Shown: positions 8,614 to 17,609 of the stretch, piece by piece | Position numbering within the stretch: the stretch's first letter is position 1 | How the letters are laid out: the number at the start of each line of letters is the position of its first letter | Assembly: GCA_023409265.1 (NCBI GenBank) | Contig: JAEYHZ010000024.1 | Coordinates: forward strand, 1 to 64,000 | Length of the DNA: 64,000 bases | Source: Bacillota bacterium | GTDB lineage: Bacteria; Bacillota; Clostridia; Acetivibrionales; DSM-1351 | Direction of reading: 5' to 3' | The notes under the pieces: generated by a model | Told to the model about the DNA's origin: nothing | The model's database searches: none | What the model saw: the letters and a program-made list of their open reading frames with translations, nothing else | Made by a program: the position numbers and the translations under genes

Positions 8614-9375
8614 ATGGATAACAACTTAATTGCGGCGCAGCTTTTTACCCTGAGAGATTTCCTTACCACATCCGACGGAATCAGGGACTCTTTAAAAAAG
8701 CTAAAGGAGATAGGCTTTAAAGCTGTTCAGGCATCAGGGATGGGCAGGCTTGATCCGGTGCTTCTTAGAGACCTGGCTTTAAGCCTTGGTTTAAAAATTT
8801 GTGCTACACATATTCCCTTTGACAGAATAAAAAATGAAACAGCTTCTGTAATAGAAGAGCACAAACTTATGGACTGCGAGTATGTGGGTATAGGAAGCAT
8901 GCCTGAAGAGTACGCCAGAACACGGGAAGGCTATGCACACTTTGCAAAGGAGGCCTCCGCTTTAGGAAAAAGGCTTTCGGCATATGGGCTTAAGCTTATT
9001 TATCATAATCATGATTTTGAGTTTCAAAGATTTGACGGTATAACCGGTCTTGATATTTTAATCAATGAAAGTAATCCTGACTGCCTGGGCTTTGAAATTG
9101 ACACTTACTGGGTTCAGGCCGGCGGCGGAAGTCCCGTACAATGGCTGAAAAAAGTTGCCGGCCGTATTGATGTGGTGCATTTCAAGGATATGGCATATAC
9201 GGGAGGAAAACAGGAAATGTCTGCAGTCGGGGAGGGTAATCTGGACTGGCAGTCAATTATACAGACATGCAGGGAAAACAAGGTTAAATGGTATGCCATA
9301 GAACAGGATGTTTGCCCGAGAGATCCCTTTGATTGTCTGTCGTCAAGCAGAAATTATCTGCAGCAGTATATTTAA
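8614..9375 (+). CDS. Second sugar phosphate isomerase/epimerase-like TIM-barrel protein
   Basis: The 253-residue protein is another member of the AP-endonuclease-2-like barrel family. Metal-ligand blocks are LIYHNHDFEF, CLGFEIDTYWVQAGG, DVVHFKDMA and GEGNLDW, a pattern common in inosose dehydratase- and 2-keto-myo-inositol-isomerase-like proteins. It differs strongly from the barrel protein encoded just upstream, so the two probably do successive steps rather than duplicate each other. It has a strong GGAAGG ribosome binding site. A 150-bp gap with an inverted repeat separates it from the next gene. Confidence 0.8.
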   Translation: MDNNLIAAQLFTLRDFLTTSDGIRDSLKKLKEIGFKAVQASGMGRLDPVLLRDLALSLGLKICATHIPFDRIKNETASVIEEHKLMDCEYVGIGSMPEEYARTREGYAHFAKEASALGKRLSAYGLKLIYHNHDFEFQRFDGITGLDILINESNPDCLGFEIDTYWVQAGGGSPVQWLKKVAGRIDVVHFKDMAYTGGKQEMSAVGEGNLDWQSIIQTCRENKVKWYAIEQDVCPRDPFDCLSSSRNYLQQYI

Positions 9376-9556
9376 AACTTGATTTTATGGCCGCGCGACA
9401 TACTCAAAGTATAATATTTCGTTAATGAAACTAAAAAGTTGGCTATATACTTTGAAAACGCGCAAGGTCAATTAACCTCCTTTATTCGCCGTATAGCGGA
9501 TTAGGAGTGAATAATTTCATCAGTTTGTGGCCGTTATATGGCTCATGGAGGTTAAT

Positions 9557-10717
9557 ATGAGAAAGCTTCGGGTTGGAATAATCGGAATAGGTAACATGGG
9601 TTCGTACCATGCTAAATGTCTTAACAGTGGAAAAATACCGAACACTGCACTTACTGCTGTTTGTGATGTCTCTCCAGAACGGCTTAAGTGGGCAGGTGAA
9701 ACCCTGAACGAAGAGGTACAATGCTTTGATAATGCATCAAAGCTGTTTAACTCGGGTCTTGTGGATGGAGTCATAATTGCTGTTCCCCACTATGATCATC
9801 CTGCGCTCTCAATTGAGGCCTTCAGTTGTGGTCTTCACGTACTCACTGAAAAGCCTGCAGGAGTTTATACAAAACAGGTCCGAGAGATGAATGAGGCTGC
9901 AGCAGAAAGCGGAAAGGTTTTTGGAATAATGTACAACCAGAGAACCAATCCGCTTTACCAAAAGCTCAGAGAAATTATCAAATCCGGCGAACTGGGTGAA
10001 TTAAAGAGAACAAACTGGATAATTACAAACTGGTACCGGCCGCAGGCATATTACAATTCAGGCGGCTGGCGTGCAACCTGGGTCGGCGAAGGCGGCGGCG
10101 TAATGCTTAACCAGTGCCCCCACAACCTGGATCTCTGGCAATGGACCTGCGGCATGCCGGTGAGGGTGCGTGCCTTTTGCAATTATGGAAAATATCACGA
10201 TATAGAGGTTGAGGATGAAGTTACAGCCTATGTTGAATACGCCAACGGCGCTACAGGGGTGTTTATCACTTCTACGGCAGACGCTCCCGGAACCAACCGT
10301 TTTGAAATAACCGGTGATATGGGTAAGATTGTTATAGAGGACGGTAAACTTGATTTTTGGAGGAACAGGCAATCCGAACGAGAATTCAATAAAACAACTT
10401 CTGTTCCCATGTCACAACCCGAGGTATGGAAATGCGAAATACCTGTAAACGGTGTTGAAACAGCACATAAAGGCATCATCACCAATTGGGCTGATGCCAT
10501 ACTTACCGGAGCAGCATTACTGGCACCTGGTGAAGAGGGAATAAACGGACTCCAGATATCAAATGCAATCTACCTTTCTTCCTGGTTGGATGATTGGGTC
10601 AGCATTCCTGTTCCGGAGGATTTGTTCTACGAAAAGCTTCAGGAGAAAATTAAGAACTCCAGCTATAAAAAGGCAGTAACCAAGTCCCGGATTGCAGACG
10701 TTACCGGAAGTTTTTAA
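9557..10717 (+). CDS. Gfo/Idh/MocA family oxidoreductase
   Basis: The protein has an N-terminal NAD(P)-binding Rossmann fold (VGIIGIGNMGSYH) with the family EKP motif in LTEKPAG, and a C-terminal substrate domain containing GEGGGVMLNQCPHNLDLWQW, where the lysine and histidine act in hydride transfer. Members oxidise or reduce sugar hydroxyls, including C3 of glucosides. The start at 9557 (MRKLRVG) is preceded by GGAGG at 9547-9551. The next gene is a paralogue 21 bases downstream, so the two are co-transcribed. Its substrate is unknown; with the barrel proteins it may handle 3-keto sugars. Confidence 0.88.
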   Translation: MRKLRVGIIGIGNMGSYHAKCLNSGKIPNTALTAVCDVSPERLKWAGETLNEEVQCFDNASKLFNSGLVDGVIIAVPHYDHPALSIEAFSCGLHVLTEKPAGVYTKQVREMNEAAAESGKVFGIMYNQRTNPLYQKLREIIKSGELGELKRTNWIITNWYRPQAYYNSGGWRATWVGEGGGVMLNQCPHNLDLWQWTCGMPVRVRAFCNYGKYHDIEVEDEVTAYVEYANGATGVFITSTADAPGTNRFEITGDMGKIVIEDGKLDFWRNRQSEREFNKTTSVPMSQPEVWKCEIPVNGVETAHKGIITNWADAILTGAALLAPGEEGINGLQISNAIYLSSWLDDWVSIPVPEDLFYEKLQEKIKNSSYKKAVTKSRIADVTGSF

Positions 10718-10738
10718 GCCATGTACAGGGAGAAAACA

Positions 10739-11770
10739 ATGAAAGAATTATCATATAGTCCAAAAATATTCAATGCTGCAATCATCGGCTGTGGAGCAAT
10801 ACACAGCATACATGCAGATGCATTAATGAGCTGTTCAAATATAAAGCTGTCAGCGGTAGTTGATATCGATTCCGGAAAAGCCAGAGAATCTGCTCAAAGG
10901 TATAACTGCAAATATTATACCGGTTTTGATGATATCTTAAAGGATGACTGCATTGATACCGTTCATATCTGTACCCCCCACTATCTTCATGCCGGAATGG
11001 CAATTGCAGCTATGGAGCATGGAAAGCATGTTCTGGTTGAGAAGCCCATGGCTATTACAGTAGCAGATGCCAGAAGGATGATTGATGTATCAAAAACTAC
11101 CGGAAAAAGGCTTGGAGTTTGCTTTCAAAACAGGTATAACACAACCTCGGTAAAAATCAAGAAAATAATTGAGTCCGGTAACTACGGTAAAGTTCTGGGT
11201 GCCAGAGCTTTTGTCACCTGGTTCCGGGATGAGGATTACTATACCAGGTCCGGGTGGAGAGGGACCTGGTCAAAGGAAGGCGGAGGTGTTCTAATAAACC
11301 AGGCAATACATACGCTCGATCTTCTTCAATGGTTTTTGGGTGATATTTCAAAGCTAAAGGCCAAGGTTGACACAACTCTTCTGAAAAATGTAATCGAGGT
11401 GGAGGATACGGCTCAGGCTTCTATTACCTTCAGGAATGGTGCTGCTGCACTTTTTTATGCCACCAACTGCTACTGCACAAACTCACCGATTATAATAGAA
11501 ATCGTATTGGAAGCTGCCGTATTAAGACTTGAAGACAACCTGGTCATCAAATATGCAAACGGCAGCAGCGAAGTCTGTGAAGAGCTTGACAAGTCTACAG
11601 GTATAAAGGCCTACTGGGGAAGCAGTCATAAAGCACTGATTAATGAATTTTACAGGGAACTGGGAGAAGGCTTTCCTTTTGCAATAGATGGAATCCAGGG
11701 TATCAAAGCTCTGGAGATTCTCAACGCTATATATAAATCTGACAGAACAGGTGAGTATGTTGAATTCTGA
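10739..11770 (+). CDS. Second Gfo/Idh/MocA family oxidoreductase
   Basis: The Rossmann motif AIIGCGAIHSIHADA, the LVEKPMA motif and the C-terminal KEGGGVLINQAIHTLDLLQW identify this as a paralogue of the preceding gene, at about 343 residues. The pair share the order of motifs but differ widely elsewhere, so they likely act on different intermediates, one oxidising and one reducing. The ATG at 10739 has GGGAG 6-10 bases before it; an upstream ATG at 10721 lacks one. It is the last gene of the cluster. Confidence 0.87.
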   Translation: MKELSYSPKIFNAAIIGCGAIHSIHADALMSCSNIKLSAVVDIDSGKARESAQRYNCKYYTGFDDILKDDCIDTVHICTPHYLHAGMAIAAMEHGKHVLVEKPMAITVADARRMIDVSKTTGKRLGVCFQNRYNTTSVKIKKIIESGNYGKVLGARAFVTWFRDEDYYTRSGWRGTWSKEGGGVLINQAIHTLDLLQWFLGDISKLKAKVDTTLLKNVIEVEDTAQASITFRNGAAALFYATNCYCTNSPIIIEIVLEAAVLRLEDNLVIKYANGSSEVCEELDKSTGIKAYWGSSHKALINEFYRELGEGFPFAIDGIQGIKALEILNAIYKSDRTGEYVEF

Positions 11771-11772
11771 TA

Positions 11773-11944
11773 AAGTGATACTTCTCCATTTTTGTATCTA
11801 CCCATATTTCTACTATAGGAATACGTCTAATTCCATTTGTAATTAACCGGGGGCCTTCAGCATCAGAATCACCCCTTAGCTCTACCTTTGTAAATATAAC
11901 CTTGTATTTGATTCTGTTAAAATCCGAAGGTGCTATAAAGTTTA
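11773..11944 (-). pseudogene. Coding-like remnant, unidentified
   Basis: One minus-strand frame stays open from about 11966 down to 11733 and reads like protein in this stretch, with pieces such as FTKVELRGDSDAEGP, ITNGIRRIPIVEIWVDT and EKYHFI. No start codon lies at its 5' end; a stop codon is directly upstream and overlaps the end of the neighbouring membrane-protein gene. It looks like the C-terminal remains of a lost gene. The family was not recognised. Confidence 0.3.
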
Positions 11945-12565
11945 TTAAACTCTCAACAAAACAATCTTACGAACAATTTTGTCGACTATATTCAGAACAC
12001 CAAACCCAACCATACTTCCGACAAGTCCACCCAGAATAATGACCGGTATATATTTTAATTCAAAATAGCCGGTGCCAACACATAAAGTGCTCAATAGTGC
12101 ACTTGCAATCCCAGCTGTCATAACCACATGGAATAGTGAACATGCTCGCTTAAAGATAATAGGAGTATAATAACCAATGGGCATGAAAAGCAATATCGCA
12201 CAGATTCCGAAGACCAGTTGTATAATAACATTAACATTTTCCACCTGATCCCAGCTTACCCCAGGTACAGGAATCCTGACACTCACCATATAGATGAGTG
12301 CTGATATCAAAAAACCGATAATAATATTGAATACAGATCTATAACCGGTAATAGCCCTGGCCAAGCCGGATTTAATTGCCTTACTATCACCAAAACACCT
12401 GATGGCCTGTGCTTCTGCCTCCTTCTCAGTAAAGCCTGCATCAATAAATTCCTGTTTTAATAATAATAAATGATCCTTGAATTCCTCTTTCATTTCGGCC
12501 CTTTCCCCATGGCTCATATTCATATTAGCTAAAATTGAATCTATATATTCATCAAGCTGGAGCAT
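11945..12565 (-). CDS. Permease-prefix (HAAS-type) membrane protein
   Basis: Residues 1-70 form an acidic helical domain (LDEYIDSILANMNMSHGERA, then FTEKEAEAQAIRCFGDSKAI) of the kind placed before membrane domains in PadR-linked proteins. The rest holds about four to five transmembrane helices. Its start codon overlaps the end of the padR gene by 14 bases, with GGAGG just before it, so the two are translationally coupled. In this common arrangement the PadR repressor controls itself and the membrane protein. The molecular function is unknown; a role in envelope stress or drug response is only an inference. Confidence 0.75.
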   Translation of the reverse strand: MLQLDEYIDSILANMNMSHGERAEMKEEFKDHLLLLKQEFIDAGFTEKEAEAQAIRCFGDSKAIKSGLARAITGYRSVFNIIIGFLISALIYMVSVRIPVPGVSWDQVENVNVIIQLVFGICAILLFMPIGYYTPIIFKRACSLFHVVMTAGIASALLSTLCVGTGYFELKYIPVIILGGLVGSMVGFGVLNIVDKIVRKIVLLRV

Positions 12566-12887
12566 ATATTCCCTCCCTGCAAACGTTAATCAGATTATTC
12601 AGGAAATCCCATTCTTTTAATTTCTCAATCAATTCTTTTTTTCCGGCCTCAGTTAATGTATAATACTTCCTGCGTCCTCCACCTTCAGACTCTCCCCAAT
12701 ATGAAGCTATCAACTTTTGTTTTTCCAGCCTTTGAAGGGCAGGGTACAGAGTACCTTCACCCATGGAATACAGGTCATTACTTTTTTCCTTTAATCTTTT
12801 TGCCATTTCATACCCATACAAATCTTCTTTTTGCATCAGGGACAAAAGAAGTATATCGATGCTTCCCTTCATCATTTCCTTGTTCAT
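12552..12887 (-). CDS. PadR family transcriptional regulator
   Basis: This protein of about 111 residues is a PadR winged-helix repressor: MKGSIDILLLSLMQKEDLYG, EGTLYPALQRLEKQKLI and GGGRRKYYTLTEAGKKEL are diagnostic. The start at 12887 (MNKEMMKG) is supported by a GGAG 8 bases upstream; the in-frame extension to 12926 is not. It heads a two-gene unit with the overlapping membrane protein. PadR repressors typically bind their own promoter and are released by phenolic or antibiotic-like ligands, but no ligand can be read here. Confidence 0.9.
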   Translation of the reverse strand: MNKEMMKGSIDILLLSLMQKEDLYGYEMAKRLKEKSNDLYSMGEGTLYPALQRLEKQKLIASYWGESEGGGRRKYYTLTEAGKKELIEKLKEWDFLNNLINVCREGIYAPA

Positions 12888-13068
12888 GCTTGTCTCCTCT
12901 CTATAACCGCACACTAAAATATCCATGTGTTTCCAGCCTATTATCTAACATTGTATATCAACTTACATCGTAATACAAGGTATTTCTGTAACAAAAAAAA
13001 TGACTATCCTTAAATACAGCCATTTAACACATGAATTTAATTTACAGAATTCAACAGCACAAACTTAA

Positions 13069-13097
13069 AAATCCGTAACCCTTAAGGCTACGGATTT
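13069..13097 (-). terminator. Rho-independent terminator after the EFR1 gene
   Basis: AAATCCGTA (13069-13077) pairs with TACGGATTT (13089-13097). On the minus strand the stem ends in TTTTTAAG, shortly after the stop codon of the gene ending at 13115. Confidence 0.7.
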
Positions 13098-13114
13098 AAA
13101 ACTGATATATATTT

Positions 13115-13888
13115 TTATAGTACGCTGACATTGGGATTAGTGTATCTTCCTTTTTTAGCCGTTCCTTTACCATACTGGATTGCTTTTGCGGGACAGTAGT
13201 TAATACACGCCAGACACTGAGTGCAATTATTACCCCACCTGGGTTTTTTGTCAACCTCTATGGTTCCAGTATTACATACTTTCTGGCAAATACCGCAGCC
13301 TGTACACCTTTCATCGGCATAAAACTTTTTTGTATCGGCTGCATGTTTACTGAACATCGGGTTAACCATCCCGGTAAGTAAGCCCGGGAGAAAGCCCTTG
13401 GCAATTTGGAAAACTCCGGCCTGTCTTTTCTCTATTACCCTGTTAATATCCAACAAGGTTTTTTTTGCAGCCTGAAGTTTTTCCTTCTCAACTTCCTTTG
13501 AATCTACATCACCCATAATAATATAATTATTCGGCATTATAAGAGAAAATCCGCTTGAAAGCTTCAGTCCCTTACCGGCCAGTCTTTTATCCAAAAGTTT
13601 CATTGTATTACCAATATTTCCGCCACAGGTTGCTACAGAGAAAACATATTGATTGCTGTAATTCTTAAACTTCAGTCTATCAATGAATTCAAGCACCATC
13701 CCCGGCGGACCCCATGCGTAGACCGGAAAAACAAAACCGATAGCCTCATTTTCCTTCAATTCGAATTCAAACACTTTTTCCCCGCTTTTGATTTTTTCAG
13801 AAACTGAGATCAAGTCTTCTCCATTATGGCTGGCTATATTCTCAGCGGCCTGCAGAGAGTTTCCGGTACCGGAAAAGTAAAATATCAT
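13115..13888 (-). CDS. EFR1-type flavodoxin/ferredoxin fusion protein
   Basis: The N-terminal part is flavodoxin-like (MIFYFSGTGNSLQAAENIA with the phosphate-binding SGTGNS loop; FPVYAWGPP near 54). The C-terminal 60 residues carry two [4Fe-4S] motifs, CTGCGICQKVC and CTQCLACINYCP. Proteins of this type (EFRODOXIN-like, 257 residues here) shuttle electrons in anaerobes. The gene has a G-rich ribosome binding site and its own terminator. It lies downstream of a peroxidase gene on the same strand, which may hint at oxidative stress, though that link is inference. Confidence 0.88.
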   Translation of the reverse strand: MIFYFSGTGNSLQAAENIASHNGEDLISVSEKIKSGEKVFEFELKENEAIGFVFPVYAWGPPGMVLEFIDRLKFKNYSNQYVFSVATCGGNIGNTMKLLDKRLAGKGLKLSSGFSLIMPNNYIIMGDVDSKEVEKEKLQAAKKTLLDINRVIEKRQAGVFQIAKGFLPGLLTGMVNPMFSKHAADTKKFYADERCTGCGICQKVCNTGTIEVDKKPRWGNNCTQCLACINYCPAKAIQYGKGTAKKGRYTNPNVSVL

Positions 13889-13981
13889 AGCTTCCCCCCC
13901 TAAAAACTAATTAAAACTAACTCATCTAATAATAAATATACATTTATAAATCAAATTAAGCCAGTATTATTTTAATTTCCG

Positions 13982-14527
13982 CTACAGGAGTTTTTCTATA
14001 TCCTTTTCCATATCCATTGGAGCTGTAGTCGGCTCATATCTTCCCACTACATTTCCGTTCCTGTCAACTAAAAATTTCGTAAAGTTCCATTTTATGGAGT
14101 CTCCATGCAGAGTTTCGGGAAATTTTTCTTCAAGGAGGCTTTTAAGTATTTTGCTCAGGGCATGGTTCATATCAAAACCTTGGAAGGGTGCCTGCCCGGT
14201 AAGGTAATTAAATAACGGATGCGCATTGGGACCTCTCACATCTATTTTTGAAAACATTTGAAAGTCAACTCCGTAGTTGAGAGAACAGAAGCTTTGGATT
14301 TCTTCATTACTTCCCGGTTCCTGCTCAGCAAACTGGTTTGACGGGAAGCCGAGTATTTCAAGACCCTGTTCCTTATACTTTGCAAATAATCTCTGGAGAT
14401 CCTCGTATTGAGGAGTGAAGCCACACTTGCTTGCAGTGTTTGTAATTACAACAACCTTTCCTTTATACTTTTCAAGTGATACTTCCGTGCCATCTATAGT
14501 TGTTGCTTTAAAATCATAAATATTCAT
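13982..14527 (-). CDS. Glutathione peroxidase family protein (thiol peroxidase)
   Basis: The 181-residue protein has the peroxidatic cysteine in NTASKCGFTPQYEDL, the glutamine in FPSNQFAEQEPG and the tryptophan in KWNFTKFLVDRNG, completing the family catalytic triad. The residue is cysteine, not selenocysteine. Bacterial members usually take electrons from thioredoxin and detoxify hydroperoxides. A GGAG ribosome binding site precedes the ATG. The gene stands upstream of the EFR1-type gene on the same strand with about 90 bases between them. Confidence 0.93.
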   Translation of the reverse strand: MNIYDFKATTIDGTEVSLEKYKGKVVVITNTASKCGFTPQYEDLQRLFAKYKEQGLEILGFPSNQFAEQEPGSNEEIQSFCSLNYGVDFQMFSKIDVRGPNAHPLFNYLTGQAPFQGFDMNHALSKILKSLLEEKFPETLHGDSIKWNFTKFLVDRNGNVVGRYEPTTAPMDMEKDIEKLL

Positions 14528-14626
14528 ATTAGATTCTCCTTATATAAATTTTATAAAATTCAATTGTATAAAACCATTATAGTTATTATCTTTACCGATG
14601 TCAATAAATATGTTTCCCTTTTTATA

Positions 14627-14775
14627 ACGCATCAGTTCAGAAGAAAATTTTTCGGCTGTAGAAAAATTTTCTTACCTCTGCGCGTTTCAACGAGGCGGGA
14701 GATATGCTCACCGCCTGAAAACCGAAACGGTACCCGCCACCTATAGAGGTAGGGGACATTTATTGCCTCGTTATA
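14627..14775 (+). mobile_element. Small dispersed element, copy 1 (TTATA-ended, transposase-less)
   Basis: This 149-bp stretch matches, in opposite orientation, the element at 50867-51052. Shared parts in order are TTATAACGCA at the left end, a hairpin (GAAAATTTTT-loop-AAAAATTTTC, 14643-14671), TTACCT, AACGAGGC, ATATGCTCACCGC, TGAAAACC, GGTACCCGCCAC, TATAGAGGT, GGGGACAT and the right end GTTATA. TTATA occurs at both ends, as target or terminal repeat. Hairpins about 20 bases inside each end resemble non-autonomous IS200/IS605-type elements, but a MITE is possible. It contains no gene. Confidence 0.65.
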
Positions 14776-14924
14776 ATTTTTCATAAGACATTTTAGGATT
14801 AACCTCAGCTTTACGGAAAATATTAAATTTTATTACAATCAGGCACATCTTTTTCTAATTCGGCATAATACCTGATATCAGCATTATTTTGTATGGACTG
14901 ACAGGGAGCGAGGGTAATCCGCTT

Positions 14925-17222
14925 TCAGGTTAGGGGCAGCAGCTCACCGTTATCCTTTTTCAGGCTTACACCGGATAAGTTGTTAGCTTTTAGGTGCCTG
15001 ACGAGATTTTTCCTGAGTAATGCCTGTCTACTGCTGTGATCGCCGTAATCCTTCAGAATTTTTTCATAAAGGCCTTTTATCTGTAACCCTGAAACCGGCA
15101 TAGTACAATAGTTTTTGATGGAAGAGGAAAAGTATGAACCATCTTTTGCTTCCTCATATTTTTCAAGAGTATAGCTGCCGCCGCTGTCTTTGTTGTAAGT
15201 CATCGCAGCAGGTATAATACTGCCGCCCTCTTCAGAAAGTGTTTTGCCATAAAGCTTATAACTGCTGACAAACACTGTTGCAAATACTTTTAGTTTATTT
15301 TCCTCTTCATAGCTGCCCAATATCGTTGGCGCTGTTACAATAAATCCGCTTCCGGAAGTTGAGTAATGAGCTTCCATTGTATTATAAACCAACTGTTCTA
15401 CCGGGTCTTCAACCTGTGCTTTGAAGTCCTCCGGAGAGTTATCTTCATAGGGTAAGAACTTTGAATACCACTCCGTTGGGAGGAGTGAAGAGTCTGAAAC
15501 ATTATTTCTGTCCCCCAGAAGATCTTTACAAATAGCCATTATTATATGACCTCTCAGGTTGTTCTCAACCTGATGTTCTTTAAACTGGGACAGCAGGTAG
15601 AGAAGTGCACCATCCCCATGCTTTAAAATACTCTCATATTCCTTTTGGTGAACCTTAATATAAACTCCGGGGTTTGAGGAGGTACCCGGTGCGGTTATTT
15701 TTTGGAGGTATTGCTCTATTTCAGGACCTATCCCTTTATCTGTTGATGTTTGAACGTCCACATTCATTTTAGCAACCTTGTTAATAAGCTTCTGTATCAT
15801 TTCTTCGTTAACGGAATAAACACGGACATCCTCACCCATAAGCTTTTCAACCATATCCCTTGTGAAGGTAAATTCATCCGCCGCTCCCTCATATTTCACT
15901 GTTTTGTCTATTAACCTGTAGTTGATTGTATCCACATTATCAATCAAGCTAAATAGTAAAATGGCATTTTTATACAAGGTCTCCCGGTTTACAGCTCCTT
16001 TTTCGAGTATACCCGCGTCGTCTTTCATATTCAGGTTTATTTTAAGTCCATACGGCTGAGTTTCAGTTCTGAGTTCAATAGTGTCTCTCGATATACCGGC
16101 AGGAAACGGCATTGCATCGATAAGCGCTGCAACTTTGCTGTTATTCCCCACATATCTGGTTTTATTCGCCATCATTTCTTCAACTTTATAACCGGCGCCT
16201 GAGTTTTTATAAACACCTGTTGATTCTGCCGGATTTGTAATAAAACCCACAATAAGGACAACGGTTGCTATTAAAACCAGAATTGCAACTCCAAAAGAAG
16301 CTTTCTTATATTTTAAAATATTTTTAATTCTTGATTTGACGGCACTTTCTCCAAAGGCAAGGGGGTTTCCCAATATCAAGCCGCTTCTTCTTATGGAAAA
16401 AGACAGCAGAGCGTTGGAATAGTTAACTTTAATGGAATCTCCCAACCGACGAAGCACGCTTTCATCGCAGGACATTTCCATGTCTTTGCTCATCAGCGTG
16501 AAAGAGATCCAAACCAACGGGTTAAACCAATGAACTATCAGAACCATAAAGGAAAAAGGCTTTACCAGATAATCAAACCTTTTTATATGTGATTGCTCAT
16601 GAGCTAAAATATAAGTTAGCTGAGGCTCTTTCAAGCCTGACGGAATATATATCCTGGGTCTGAGAAATCCACAAACAAAGGGAGCAGAAATTCTGTCGGT
16701 CTCGAAGATGTTTGAATAAACAAGGGTAGCAGTCCCAATGGTTTTTAATATCCTGATGTAAGATATGATGCTGTAGACAAGCAGTGCAACAATACCTGTA
16801 ATCCATATGACAGCAGCAATTTGAAGCAGTAAATCACCGGGAATGCCGGAGGTGGACTGCACTATGTAAGTATCCGGATTTGCTGTTTTTTGATTAATAA
16901 TTGGACTTGCAACTTTTGTATTCAGTGTATTTGTGATATTACTTGTGTAATTGACACCCCTACTGTAGAATTCGCCAAACCTCCCTGATACAAATGTTGC
17001 CGCCCTCCCATTGGCAACTTTGCTACCATTGATCAGCCCCATAAAACTAAACCGCGAATTAATACTGAATGGAAGAACCAGTCTTATTAAAACAGGAAGC
17101 CACATAATATATGAAAAAACCTTGGGTACTCTTTTAAGAAAAAGTCGTATTAAAAGTACCGCAACAATTACATAGCTGGCTGTGAGACTCATATTCAACA
17201 GTGAAATAAATAAACCTGTCAT
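14925..17222 (-). CDS. BlaR1/MecR1-like M56 metallopeptidase sensor
   Basis: The 765-residue membrane protein starts with four transmembrane helices and a zinc metalloprotease site LAHEQSHIKRFDYL, the M56 HExxH motif, as in BlaR1/MecR1. After the last helix (near residue 325) comes a long extracellular part that is not a penicillin-binding sensor of the usual BlaR1 kind; it holds no clear SxxK/KTG set and looks like a DUF-type ligand domain. The gene overlaps blaI-like 17219-17578 by 4 bases, so the two are translationally coupled. It probably senses an envelope signal and cleaves or inactivates the repressor. The ligand is unknown. Confidence 0.85.
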   Translation of the reverse strand: MTGLFISLLNMSLTASYVIVAVLLIRLFLKRVPKVFSYIMWLPVLIRLVLPFSINSRFSFMGLINGSKVANGRAATFVSGRFGEFYSRGVNYTSNITNTLNTKVASPIINQKTANPDTYIVQSTSGIPGDLLLQIAAVIWITGIVALLVYSIISYIRILKTIGTATLVYSNIFETDRISAPFVCGFLRPRIYIPSGLKEPQLTYILAHEQSHIKRFDYLVKPFSFMVLIVHWFNPLVWISFTLMSKDMEMSCDESVLRRLGDSIKVNYSNALLSFSIRRSGLILGNPLAFGESAVKSRIKNILKYKKASFGVAILVLIATVVLIVGFITNPAESTGVYKNSGAGYKVEEMMANKTRYVGNNSKVAALIDAMPFPAGISRDTIELRTETQPYGLKINLNMKDDAGILEKGAVNRETLYKNAILLFSLIDNVDTINYRLIDKTVKYEGAADEFTFTRDMVEKLMGEDVRVYSVNEEMIQKLINKVAKMNVDVQTSTDKGIGPEIEQYLQKITAPGTSSNPGVYIKVHQKEYESILKHGDGALLYLLSQFKEHQVENNLRGHIIMAICKDLLGDRNNVSDSSLLPTEWYSKFLPYEDNSPEDFKAQVEDPVEQLVYNTMEAHYSTSGSGFIVTAPTILGSYEEENKLKVFATVFVSSYKLYGKTLSEEGGSIIPAAMTYNKDSGGSYTLEKYEEAKDGSYFSSSIKNYCTMPVSGLQIKGLYEKILKDYGDHSSRQALLRKNLVRHLKANNLSGVSLKKDNGELLPLT

Positions 17223-17578
17223 TTTGTTGCCTCCTCAATAATGCGCTTTAACTCCTCCGCTTCTTTTTCAGATAGTTTTTTACTGCCCAAAAATGCGGTT
17301 AAAAATTGGGGCAGCGAACCATCAAAGGCTTTATCCACAAGAGTTGTACTCTCAAATTTCTGGGCATCCTCTTTTTTTATTATTGCCGAAACCATGGCAT
17401 TTTCATTTTTTAGAATACCGCGGTCACAAAGTTTCCTGAGAACTGTGTATGTGGTGGATTTCTTCCAGCCAAGGCTGCTTTGGGCCAGCTTTACCAGCTC
17501 AGTTGAGTTTATTGGTTCGTTTCCCCATATCAAACTGACAAACTTATACTCTGCATCAAATAATTTATAATGTTCCAT
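17219..17578 (-). CDS. BlaI/MecI/CopY family transcriptional repressor
   Basis: The 119-residue protein has the MecI-type winged helix (LFDAEYKFVSLIWGNEPINS, KKSTTYTVLRKLCDRGIL) and a short C-terminal dimer helix. It should repress its own promoter, where a 19-bp inverted repeat overlaps the -10 box, until cleaved after a signal from the downstream M56 protein. GGAGG precedes the ATG by 10 bases. It is the first gene of a two-gene operon. Confidence 0.92.
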   Translation of the reverse strand: MEHYKLFDAEYKFVSLIWGNEPINSTELVKLAQSSLGWKKSTTYTVLRKLCDRGILKNENAMVSAIIKKEDAQKFESTTLVDKAFDGSLPQFLTAFLGSKKLSEKEAEELKRIIEEATK

Positions 17579-17609
17579 TATGGTATTACCTCCATGTACT
17601 ATGCAAAAA

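Noticed and set aside
9044..9330. Possible regulatory antisense frame at the second barrel protein
   Set aside because: It is a mirror of strong coding sequence with no promoter or start signal.
13982..14527. Possible selenocysteine glutathione peroxidase
   Set aside because: The active-site codon gives cysteine (SKCGFT) and there is no in-frame TGA or adjacent SECIS-like need.
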